DNA of 64,000 nucleotides from Streptomyces sp. CB02923 (GTDB lineage: Bacteria; Actinomycetota; Actinomycetes; Streptomycetales; Streptomycetaceae), in NCBI RefSeq assembly GCF_001905005.1, contig NZ_LWKZ01000003.1, positions 226,837-290,836 on the forward strand, in the 5' to 3' direction. Position 1 is the stretch's first letter. Each line of letters begins with the position of its first letter. This document shows positions 33,154 through 39,930 of this stretch, piece by piece. The notes under the pieces were generated by a model that saw only the letters and a list, made by a program, of their open reading frames with translations, was not told the DNA's origin and searched no databases. Both the position numbers and the translations under genes were made by a program.

Positions 33154-33786
33154 CTACGGCGTGCCGGTCAGCCCGCCCATCAGGTCGAACATCTGGGGTG
33201 GGGTCAGCGGGGCGGCGGGAAGCGGACCTCGGGCCGCTTCCGCGCGGAGCCCGTCCAGCAGGAAGGCCACGTGGCGGCGCCAGGCGTCGGGCGCCGCGTC
33301 CGTGGTGGCGCGAGCCAGCAGCGCGTGGGTGCCGAAGACGAGCAGAAGGTCCTCGGCGGTGAAGTCGGGGCGGAGCGTTCCGGCCCGGCAGGCGCGTTCG
33401 ACGATGCGTGTGGTGGCGTCCAGTGTCCGGTCGCAGACGGCCATCAGTTGCTCGGCACGCGGGTAGCGGCCGCTGACGACGTCGGCGACCGCGGGGTCGG
33501 TGCTCTGCAGTTCGCAGACCTTCTCGACGTAGAACGCGAATCCGTCCCAGGCGTCCTCGAAGGACAGTGCGTGCTCGGCGACCTTGCCCAGACGGCCCGA
33601 GGCCAGGTCGGTCACCACCTCGTCGATGAGCGCCTCGCGGGAGCCGAAGAGGTTGTAGAGCGTGCCGTGGCTCACGCCGGCCCGGCGCGCGATCTCCTTC
33701 AGAGGCACGTCGAGGCCGCGCTCCTGGAAGAGCTCCGCGGCGGCCGCCCGCAGCTTCTCCGCATTCCTTTGCGCGTCGGCCCGCAT
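33154..33786 (-). CDS. TetR-family transcriptional repressor
   Basis: 210 residues from the ATG at 33786, which has AGGAGG nine bases upstream; the longer open frame upstream is low-complexity and unlikely to be coding. The TetR N-terminal HTH is clear (AAELFQERGLDVPLKEIARRAG then VSHGTLYNLFGSREALI), followed by a helical ligand-binding domain. It is divergent from an SDR gene, and the shared intergenic region carries a perfect 36-bp palindrome plus a second related site. It therefore most likely represses the SDR and itself and is released by an unknown small ligand. Confidence 0.94.
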   Translation of the reverse strand: MRADAQRNAEKLRAAAAELFQERGLDVPLKEIARRAGVSHGTLYNLFGSREALIDEVVTDLASGRLGKVAEHALSFEDAWDGFAFYVEKVCELQSTDPAVADVVSGRYPRAEQLMAVCDRTLDATTRIVERACRAGTLRPDFTAEDLLLVFGTHALLARATTDAAPDAWRRHVAFLLDGLRAEAARGPLPAAPLTPPQMFDLMGGLTGTP

Positions 33787-33796
33787 CCGGTGGTTC

Positions 33797-33880
33797 CTCC
33801 TGGGGTCTGGGGTTTGGGGGTTGGTGTCTGGCGTTTGGCGTTGGCGTTTGGCTTCTGGCCCCCGGGGCCTGAGGCCTGGA
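33797..33880. repeat. Low-complexity GT-rich tract upstream of TetR gene
   Basis: Irregular repeats of TCTGGGG, TTTGGGG and GGCGTTTGGC on the plus strand (purine/pyrimidine-skewed) lie in the leader of the TetR gene. No coding potential or dyad was recognised, and they may be degenerate satellite DNA. Confidence 0.6.
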
Positions 33881-33964
33881 GCCCGGCATTGAGGCGTCCA
33901 TGGTCCCACCCGTAGGTGCATCGTCCGGTCACCGGACGGGTGGTGGTGCCGCGACCTCCGGTCC

Positions 33965-34000
33965 AGCACCTAACTTGACCCCAAGGTCAAGTTAGGTGCT
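33965..34000. promoter_or_regulatory. 36-bp perfect palindrome, primary TetR operator
   Basis: AGCACCTAACTTGACC, four central bases CCAA, then the exact complement: 16-bp arms, unusually long for an operator. The core TTGACC-N4-GGTCAA recurs at 34017. It lies 60 bp before the SDR start and about 180 bp before the TetR start. Confidence 0.8.
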
Positions 34001-34016
34001 ATCGTTCGGGCATAAG

Positions 34017-34032
34017 TTGACCGGGCGGTCAA
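34017..34032. promoter_or_regulatory. Second TetR operator (6-4-6 dyad)
   Basis: TTGACC GGGC GGTCAA repeats the core and spacer length of the 36-bp palindrome, about 42 bp (four helical turns) downstream centre to centre. This suggests cooperative binding. It sits 28 bp before the SDR start codon. Confidence 0.7.
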
Positions 34033-34059
34033 GAAATTCACCGTAGCAAGGAGCAGACC

Positions 34060-34794
34060 ATGTCCAAAGTGATCGCCGTCTTCGGTGCCGGCACCGGCCT
34101 GGGGGCGTCCGTGGCCCGCCGCTTCGGGCGCGAGGGCTTCCGTGTGGCCCTGGTGGCCCGCCGCAAGGCCCCGCTGGACGCACTCGCCGAAGAACTCGCC
34201 GGTGAAGGCGTCGAGGCGGTCGCCTTCACCGCCGATCTCTCCCGGCCCGCCGAGGTACCCGCCCTCGTCGGCGCGATCCGTGACCGCTTCGGCCGGATCG
34301 ACGTGGCGGCATACGGGCCGATCAGCGGCGACCAGGGCTTCACCCCGGCCGCCGAACTGGACGCGGCCACGCTGCAGGGCCTGGTCCCGCTGCTGCTGCT
34401 CACCCCGGTCGAGGTGGTCCGGGCCCTGCTGCCGGAGTGGACCGAGCGCGGCGACGGCGCCTTCCTGCTGGCCCAGGGCTACTCGGCGGCGCGGCCGATG
34501 CCCCACCTCAGCGGCCTGGGGCCGGTCATGGCCGCCACCCGCAACTACCTGTACTCCCTCAACGCCGAACTGGCAGACAAGGGCATCTACGCCGGTGCCC
34601 TGACCGTCGCGGCCCTGATCGCCCGCAGCGAGGTCACCGCCAAGGCCCAGGCCGCCTTCGAGGCTGCCGACGGGCCGAGCCACCCGGTCGTCGACCCCGA
34701 CGACCTCGCCGAGCACTACTGGAACATGTACACCGAACGGGACCGCGTCGAGCAATTCCACCCCGAGTCGCTGCCTCCGCAAGCTGCGGCGTAG
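34060..34794 (+). CDS. Atypical short-chain dehydrogenase-like protein under TetR control
   Basis: 244 residues. The N-terminal Rossmann motif is good (AVFGAGTGLGASVARRFG, then ARR as the NADP-type second strand end, and ADLS). The catalytic Tyr-x-x-x-Lys expected around residue 155 is missing: the region reads SGLGPVMAATRNYLYSLNAEL, so Tyr and Lys are replaced. It may bind NADP(H) without classical SDR chemistry, or use another general acid. AAGGAG is well placed before the ATG. Directly downstream of two TetR operators, it is probably induced by the TetR ligand, perhaps as a detoxification or sensor protein. The epoxide-hydrolase-like gene follows by 114 bp. Confidence 0.85.
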   Translation: MSKVIAVFGAGTGLGASVARRFGREGFRVALVARRKAPLDALAEELAGEGVEAVAFTADLSRPAEVPALVGAIRDRFGRIDVAAYGPISGDQGFTPAAELDAATLQGLVPLLLLTPVEVVRALLPEWTERGDGAFLLAQGYSAARPMPHLSGLGPVMAATRNYLYSLNAELADKGIYAGALTVAALIARSEVTAKAQAAFEAADGPSHPVVDPDDLAEHYWNMYTERDRVEQFHPESLPPQAAA

Positions 34795-34908
34795 CTCCGC
34801 TGCTCATTCGCTGCTCATTCGCGTCATGCACCGTGGTTCTCGTCAGTCACCGGATTGACAGCGATTGACAGCAACAGCGAGCGAGAGCAAGAGGCACAGG
34901 TACCTGCC

Positions 34909-35787
34909 ATGGCACTTGAGATTCCTGACTTCGAGTACACCCGGCTGCCGGGCACGAATGACGTACAGCTGAACGTCGCGGTGGGTGGCAGCGGCAGCCC
35001 GGTCGTACTGCTGCACGGCTTTCCCGAGACCCACCTGATGTGGCGGCACGTCGCCCGGAAGCTGGCCACCGGTCACACGGTGATCGTCCCTGACCTGCGT
35101 GGCTACGGTGCGAGCGACAAACCGCAGGCCACCGACGAGGACGTCTACTCCAAGCGGACCATGGCCGCCGACATCGTCTCGGTCGCCGCACAACTGGGCC
35201 ACGAGCAGTTCGCCCTGGTCGGCCACGACCGTGGCGCCCTCGTCGCCTTCCGGGCGGGCCTGGACCACCCGGAGAACATCACGCACCTGGGCATCCTGGA
35301 CGTCGTGCCGACGCTGGACATGTGGAACGTGCTGCGGGGCCGCTCCGCGGCGGTCGGCTACCACCTGTTCCTCATGGCGCAGCCCGCCGGCCTGCCGGAG
35401 ACGATGATCTCCAACAGCGCGGATGCGTTCTTCGGCTCGTTCCTCGACGCCTGGGCCAAGGACCCGGCGGCGATTCCGGACGATGTGCGCGCCGAGTACC
35501 TGCGGGCGAGCAGTGGTGCGGTGGACTCGATCGTCGCCGACTACCGTGCTTCGGCCGGCATCGACGTGGCCCAGGACCAGGCGGACTTCGACGCCGGCTC
35601 GCAGTTCGCGATGCCCGTCACCGTGATGCAGCAGGACTGGGGCTCGCAGCTCGGCTACGACGCCTCGCAGGTGTGGCGGGCTTGGGCACCTGACCTGGAT
35701 CACCGTCTCACCCAGGCGGGTCACTTCATGGCGGAGGAGGCTCCCGACGAGGTCGCGGCGGCCATCCGTGACCTGCTGGCCCGCTGA
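34909..35787 (+). CDS. Alpha/beta hydrolase, epoxide hydrolase / haloacetate dehalogenase type
   Basis: 292 residues from the ATG at 34909 (an upstream frame to 34855 lacks a ribosome site). Oxyanion motif HGFPE near residue 37, nucleophile Asp in GHDRGA near 107, and the catalytic His in AGHFMAEEAPDEV near the C-terminus, with a cap domain between. An Asp nucleophile indicates hydrolysis of epoxides or carbon-halogen bonds through an alkyl-enzyme ester. It probably belongs to the TetR-controlled catabolic or detoxifying unit with the SDR, but the 114-bp gap holds direct repeats (GATTGACAGC twice at 34853 and 34863), so it may have its own promoter. Confidence 0.9.
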   Translation: MALEIPDFEYTRLPGTNDVQLNVAVGGSGSPVVLLHGFPETHLMWRHVARKLATGHTVIVPDLRGYGASDKPQATDEDVYSKRTMAADIVSVAAQLGHEQFALVGHDRGALVAFRAGLDHPENITHLGILDVVPTLDMWNVLRGRSAAVGYHLFLMAQPAGLPETMISNSADAFFGSFLDAWAKDPAAIPDDVRAEYLRASSGAVDSIVADYRASAGIDVAQDQADFDAGSQFAMPVTVMQQDWGSQLGYDASQVWRAWAPDLDHRLTQAGHFMAEEAPDEVAAAIRDLLAR

Positions 35788-35798
35788 CACCGCCGAGC

Positions 35799-35862
35799 TA
35801 CGGCGCCGCTCGCGTACGGCGCCGCTCGCGTACGGCGGCGCTCGCGTACGGCGCCGTGTGCG
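35799..35862. repeat. Four tandem 16-bp repeats
   Basis: Four contiguous units of TACGGCGCCGCTCGCG (units three and four vary at one and three positions) follow the hydrolase stop by 11 bases. Each unit contains the dyad GGCGCC, so the array may act as a terminator or protein-binding array, or be a minisatellite. Confidence 0.85.
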
Positions 35863-35960
35863 ACGGCTCGGCTGCTGCGACCTGGTACGAGGCAGCCGCC
35901 GCCCGGCTTCGCCGCTGAGCACGCGACGACCTAGTGTGTGATCCGGAAGGGAAGAACAGC

Positions 35961-37916
35961 ATGCGGATCGCTGTGCTCGGCGCCGTACAGGCATGGCACG
36001 ACAACGGCCGTCCGATCCACCTCGGCGGACCGCGCCACCGGGAGGTTCTGGGGCGCCTCGTCGCCGCCCAGGGCCGCATGGTCACCACCGACACCCTGGT
36101 CGACGACCTGTGGGCCGACCCGCCGGCCGGCGCCGTGGGCGCACTGCGTACCTTCGTCGCCGCGCTACGCCGGGCCATCGAACCGGACCGGCCACCGCGC
36201 ACACCGGCACGGGTGCTGGTCACCCAGGGGACCGGGTACCTGCTGCGGCTGCCGCGTGAAGCCGTGGACGTCCACCGCTTCCGGGACGCCCTGGCCGCAG
36301 CCCGCCGCTCTCCCGACAAGGCGGCGGGCCTCGGCGAGACGCTCGCCTTGTGGGACGGTCCGGCCTACGCCGACCTTCCCGACTCTCCGTGGGTCCGGCA
36401 GCAACGCCTTCAGCTGGAGGAACTGCGGCTGCAGAGCGTGGAGCTGAGGGCGGAGGCCCTGCTCACGTCCGGGGAAAGCACCGGCCTGGTCGCCGAACTG
36501 GGCGGACACGTCGCCGAGCACCCCTGGCGCGAGCCGGCCTGGGGTCTGCTGGCACGGGCGCTCCACCGCGACGGGCGCCAGGCCGAGGCCCTGGACACCC
36601 TGCGCAGGGCTCGCACGATGCTCGTGGAACAGCTGGGACTGGACCCCAGCCCGCAGATGCAGCGCCTGGAGACCGACATCCTCAACAGATCGCCCGACCT
36701 GGAACCGCCCGGAGAGCAGGCCCCGAGCAGTCCGAACGCCAAGCGGACCAGGCTGGGCCCACGTACGACCGTGGAAGTGGCCCGCACCCTCGCACTGGCC
36801 GGCGGCGACGCGCTCGTCGTCTCACGCCGCGACCGGCTGGCCGCCATCGCTGCCGCCGAACGTACGGGAGACGTCACGCTGACCGCGCGCGTCATCAGCG
36901 CCTACGACGTTCCCGCGATCTGGAGCCGCGCCGACGACCCCGCCCAGTCGCGTGCCGTCGTCGCCGCGGCCGAACGCACCCTGCTCCAAGTCGGCCCCGA
37001 CGGTCCCGCCGACCTGCGCGCCCGGCTCCTCGCCACCATCGCCAACGAGAGCCGCAGCGCCGACGCCACCGGCACCGCCCTCGAAAACGCACACACGGCC
37101 GCACGCGCCGCCGAGGCCTTGGCACGAGACCTGAAGGACCCCGCCCTGCTCGCCTTCGCGCTCAACGGCGTGTTCCTGCAGTCCTTCACGCGTCCGGGCC
37201 TTGCCGCGCAGCGCGACGCGATCGGCGCCGAAATCCTCACACTGTCCAGCCATCAGGCGCTGCCGGCGTTCGAAATCCTGGGCCACCTCGTACGCCTGCA
37301 GGCCGCATCGGCGTTCGGTGACCTCACGACGGCCACCGAGCACGCCGAGGCAGCGGAGACGCTCGCCACCACCCACGAATCCCCGCTCGTCCCCGTCCTC
37401 ACCGCATGGTTCCGGGCCCGCGTCACCGCTGCCCGCAGCGCCGAACCCGGCGGCCCGACCGCCGCAATGGCCGCTGCCGCCTACCGCGCCGCCGACAACG
37501 ACCTGGCCGCAGCCGGTATGCCGGGGCTCCACCGCGGCCTGCTCCCGCTCGCCCTGCTCGGCCTCCGACTGCTGCACCACCGTCCCGCGCCCACCGACCC
37601 CACCCTCGACTGGGGGCCGTACCTGCCCTGGGCGGCGCCGCTGATCCTGCTGGCACAGGACCAGGCCGAGGAAGCGCGCGACGCCCTCTCCGCAGCACCC
37701 GAACCGCCCGGCGACCATATGCAGGAAGCACTCTGGTCCCTCACCGCGCACGCCGCAGCCATCCTGAACCAACCCGAGACCGCAACCCGCGCAGCAACGG
37801 CCCTGCGCACCGCGCAAACCGAACACGCGGGCGCAGCCAGCGGCATGCTCACCCTCGGGCCGGTGGAGCACTATCTCACCGAGGCCGAGGCTTGCACCCG
37901 ACAACGCCACTCCTGA
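35961..37916 (+). CDS. SARP-family regulator with BTAD and TPR-like region
   Basis: 651 residues from the ATG at 35961 behind GGAAGGGAAG. Residues 1-90 form an OmpR-like winged helix of Streptomyces antibiotic regulatory proteins (LGGPRHREVLGRLVAAQGRMV, then ALRTFVAALRRAI). The bacterial transcriptional activation domain follows (VDVHRFRDAL to about 240, including EHPWREPAWGLLARALHRDGRQAEALDTLRRAR). The remaining 400 residues are helical repeats without a P-loop, unlike AfsR. SARPs activate antibiotic clusters by binding direct repeats near -35. Whether this one drives the NRPS cluster is unknown; it is 10 kb beyond that cluster's apparent edge. It contains no TTA codon. Confidence 0.9.
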   Translation: MRIAVLGAVQAWHDNGRPIHLGGPRHREVLGRLVAAQGRMVTTDTLVDDLWADPPAGAVGALRTFVAALRRAIEPDRPPRTPARVLVTQGTGYLLRLPREAVDVHRFRDALAAARRSPDKAAGLGETLALWDGPAYADLPDSPWVRQQRLQLEELRLQSVELRAEALLTSGESTGLVAELGGHVAEHPWREPAWGLLARALHRDGRQAEALDTLRRARTMLVEQLGLDPSPQMQRLETDILNRSPDLEPPGEQAPSSPNAKRTRLGPRTTVEVARTLALAGGDALVVSRRDRLAAIAAAERTGDVTLTARVISAYDVPAIWSRADDPAQSRAVVAAAERTLLQVGPDGPADLRARLLATIANESRSADATGTALENAHTAARAAEALARDLKDPALLAFALNGVFLQSFTRPGLAAQRDAIGAEILTLSSHQALPAFEILGHLVRLQAASAFGDLTTATEHAEAAETLATTHESPLVPVLTAWFRARVTAARSAEPGGPTAAMAAAAYRAADNDLAAAGMPGLHRGLLPLALLGLRLLHHRPAPTDPTLDWGPYLPWAAPLILLAQDQAEEARDALSAAPEPPGDHMQEALWSLTAHAAAILNQPETATRAATALRTAQTEHAGAASGMLTLGPVEHYLTEAEACTRQRHS

Positions 37917-38083
37917 CGTTGTGTCATGCATGTCGGCCTGCTGCTCATACTCCGTGGAGTGCTCGTTCTCGACTCATTGCGTATCTCCGGGGCTGGGGCT
38001 ACGGCTGCCTTGACTGCGTTCCCCGGTGGGCATACGGAGAGGTCCCCTCCCGCGTACGGAGCCCGGGTGGTGCGTGGTCAGGG

Positions 38084-38121
38084 CCGTGCGGCCCCGTGGC
38101 TGATACCACGGGGCCGCACGG
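38084..38121 (+). terminator. Bidirectional hairpin between SARP and HTH gene
   Basis: Perfect 16-bp arms CCGTGCGGCCCCGTGG and complement with a 6-base loop CTGATA. It lies between the convergent ends of the SARP gene (37916) and the minus-strand HTH gene (38158), so it probably serves both transcripts. Confidence 0.75.
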
Positions 38122-38157
38122 TGGTGGGGACACGAGGCCCCCTCCTCTTCTTCCTGC

Positions 38158-38433
38158 TCAGAAGCCGGTCCCAGGGCCGTCAGCGTCCGGTTCCAAGGCC
38201 ACGCTGTACAGCGGGCGGTCCTCAATCCCCAGGGCGAGCATCAGCTCGTTGGTCGGAACCTTGTACCTGCGTCCGACGCGGAGGACGGGGCAGGGGAACT
38301 CGTCCTCGCGGATCAGCCGGTACGCGGTCGTCGAGGCGATCCCGAGCGCTCGGGCCGCCGTCCGCAGGTCCACTGCGACGGGCAGGTCGAACATCTCGGT
38401 GAAACTGAGTCGGCCATCTACCAGGTTCCTCAT
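38158..38433 (-). CDS. Small helix-turn-helix (excisionase/MerR-like) DNA-binding protein
   Basis: 91 residues. The ATG at 38433 overlaps the upstream gene's stop and has GGGGAGG five bases before it. The middle forms an excisionase-type winged helix (VDLRTAARALGIASTTAYRLIREDEFPCPVLRVGRRYKVPTNELMLALG, residues ~29-77, quoted here only as its span and with the RVGRRYKVP wing). Such proteins accompany integrases of actinomycete integrative elements or serve as small regulators. No integrase is present in the window, so this may be a remnant. Confidence 0.85.
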   Translation of the reverse strand: MRNLVDGRLSFTEMFDLPVAVDLRTAARALGIASTTAYRLIREDEFPCPVLRVGRRYKVPTNELMLALGIEDRPLYSVALEPDADGPGTGF

Positions 38434-39194
38434 GCTCGCCTCCCCGCAGGGCGGACCGGCCGGGTGCCCACGCGGCGCCCGGACCGTCGCTTCTTGCAGG
38501 GACCGTGACGCGTCGAGCGGTCCCCCGCCCTGTGGTCGGTGTCGGGGACGGCTCCCCTGCGCAGATGCTCCGGGCGCACCCGGAAGCGCAGCGGGGCGTG
38601 CAGCCCGTCCGGGCCGTCCGGACGGTCGACCCGTACGTCCAAGCCCTTCTCGGCGGAAGCGTCCGCCTCCCCGTCGGACGTGGTGAGCGCGCGGTCCTGG
38701 GTGATGCGCTCGACCTGGGTGGAGGGGCGCTCCCGCAGGCCGTCGCGGGCGAAGCGCCACGCCCTGGTGCGCGCCGCGTGGATCAGGGAGGAGTCGGAGA
38801 GGCGGCTCGCGGCGTCCGGGGCTGCCAGCTCCTCCAGCAGGGCCAGGACCATCTCGGCCTCCACGTCCGACCGATCGGCACGCAGGCGTGTGCTGACGCG
38901 GTGGACCGTCCCGGTCAGCCTGGGCAGGGCCAGCCAGATCATCAGGAGCTTCCCGGTGCCGTGTGGAGTGACGTCGCTCAGCGCGGTGCGGATCACCTCC
39001 TTCCAGACCGCGGTGGCGAACTGCGGGTCGGAGCCCGGCCCGTACAAGGTCTCGTGCGTCTCGGCGGCGGTCAGCCGGACCGGCTCCCGCCCCTCGGTAT
39101 CCGTAGGAACGAGCACAAGGACCGCGTCGCCGATCCGGGGTTCGTCGAAGTGCCGCCTCACCGAGGCGAACATACTGCTGGATGGTGGATACAT
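38430..39194 (-). CDS. Unrecognised protein coupled to the HTH gene
   Basis: 254 residues; I do not recognise the family. The first 165 residues look well folded: a beta-rich start, then WLALPRLTGTVHRVSTRLRADRSDVEAEMVLALLEELA-type helices and a repeated Arg/Ala helix (RTRAWRFARDGL); the region reads like a sigma- or regulator-associated helical protein. The C-terminal 70 residues are Arg/Gly-rich and disordered. It overlaps the HTH gene by four bases (ATGA), so the two are made together. Start at 39194 follows a GAGAGAGG about ten bases upstream; an internal ATG eight codons in is possible. It is the first gene on the minus strand facing the SARP/STAND regulator. Confidence 0.65.
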   Translation of the reverse strand: MYPPSSSMFASVRRHFDEPRIGDAVLVLVPTDTEGREPVRLTAAETHETLYGPGSDPQFATAVWKEVIRTALSDVTPHGTGKLLMIWLALPRLTGTVHRVSTRLRADRSDVEAEMVLALLEELAAPDAASRLSDSSLIHAARTRAWRFARDGLRERPSTQVERITQDRALTTSDGEADASAEKGLDVRVDRPDGPDGLHAPLRFRVRPEHLRRGAVPDTDHRAGDRSTRHGPCKKRRSGRRVGTRPVRPAGRRA

Positions 39195-39334
39195 CGTGAA
39201 ATATCCTCTCTCTGAACTGAGGGTGCCGAAGGTGCCGGAGGTGTCGAGGTGCTGGACGGGCTGGAGTACTGCGGGGTGGTCACATCACCCCAGATATGGA
39301 TGGAACGGGAAGTAGCCCCAGGTGCCCCAATTTG

Positions 39335-39359
39335 ATGCGTACGTATGCGTACGTATGCG
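39335..39359. promoter_or_regulatory. 10-bp direct repeats between divergent genes
   Basis: ATGCGTACGT occurs twice in immediate succession, followed by ATGCG, 140 bp upstream of the minus-strand gene start. The unit contains the palindrome GTAC within CGTACG. A ten-base period puts the units on one DNA face, so an operator is plausible; SARP proteins favour direct repeats. Confidence 0.45.
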
Positions 39360-39486
39360 GTGTTGGTCTTGTTGACCGGTAATTGCTGCCTTCGACCGCG
39401 AGCGTGTGACAGGTGCGGAAAGGCCGCGGGCTCGCCGGTCGGAGGAGTTCGGAGGGGTGGGGCCGAGAGGAATGGGGCTGGGAGGG

Positions 39487-39515
39487 GTGGGTGCCCGCCC
39501 GGGACGGGCACCCAC
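39487..39515 (-). terminator. Hairpin downstream of the small minus-strand ORF
   Basis: 11-bp perfect arms GTGGGTGCCCG / CGGGCACCCAC with a 7-base loop, 12 bases beyond the stop of the 52-codon ORF. This supports that ORF being a transcribed gene. Confidence 0.6.
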
Positions 39516-39527
39516 GAGCTGTCGAGC

Positions 39528-39686
39528 TCAGGCGGTCTCGGAGGACGAGGCGTCCGGCGCCTCGGTGGGCGGTGTCGCCGGCGTGGTGCCCACGGTCCGG
39601 CCGACTGCCCGGCGGCGGCGACTCGGCGGCCAGTCGGGCGACTGGCGCAGACGGCTCGCCCGACGGTTTCGCTGACGGTTGTTCAT
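39528..39686 (-). CDS. Possible small basic protein (52 aa)
   Basis: A 52-codon frame starting MNNRQRNRRASRLRQS, strongly basic in the first half and Thr/Pro/Ala/Glu-rich in the second (ends ASSSETA-like acidic tail). GC3 is high as in real genes of this genome. AGGAAGG lies about 13 bases before the ATG, somewhat far. A hairpin follows the stop. Function unknown; an antisense or leader role relative to the regulator 245 bp away cannot be excluded. Confidence 0.45.
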   Translation of the reverse strand: MNNRQRNRRASRLRQSPDWPPSRRRRAVGRTVGTTPATPPTEAPDASSSETA

Positions 39687-39930
39687 AGGCGCTGCGATTC
39701 CTTCCTGATGGGTCGACGGGTGACCAAGCTGCCGTCTCGCGCTTCTGCGAGCGGCTGGTGCCATCGTGCCCGGGGACGGGAGGAGGCCGCGGAGCGGAAA
39801 CTGAGGGAAAACTGAGCCCTGGGGGCGTGAAGGAGCAAGCGCGTGTGAAGCGGCACACCGCAGCGCACGGATGAAGGGGCACCGTCGAAGGGGCCGGACC
39901 ACTGCTTTCGGCGCGGAGAAGGGAAGGGCG

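Larger units (their letters stand above)
39195..39930. other. 736-bp region between divergent genes, largely non-coding
   Basis: It lies between the unrecognised minus-strand gene and the SARP/NB-ARC regulator. It contains the 10-bp direct repeats at 39335, a hairpin at 39487-39515, and one small possible minus-strand gene (39528-39686). The rest (39687-39930) is the leader of the regulator; I see no further gene or clear promoter there. Confidence 0.6.

Noticed and set aside
33092..33915. Plus-strand frames opposite the TetR gene
   Set aside because: The TetR HTH on the minus strand is unmistakable and the plus-strand products lack any recognisable fold.
35799..35862. Possible CRISPR array
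   Set aside because: Units are contiguous without spacers and only 16 bp; no cas1/cas2 in the window. The 14-bp array at 59899 is rejected as CRISPR for the same reason, and the Cas4-like gene is tied to pPIWI_RE, not to CRISPR adaptation.
39345..39815. 156-codon plus-strand frame in the divergent region
   Set aside because: Cys/Arg/Gly-rich without motifs, crosses a hairpin and the opposite small ORF; judged accidental.
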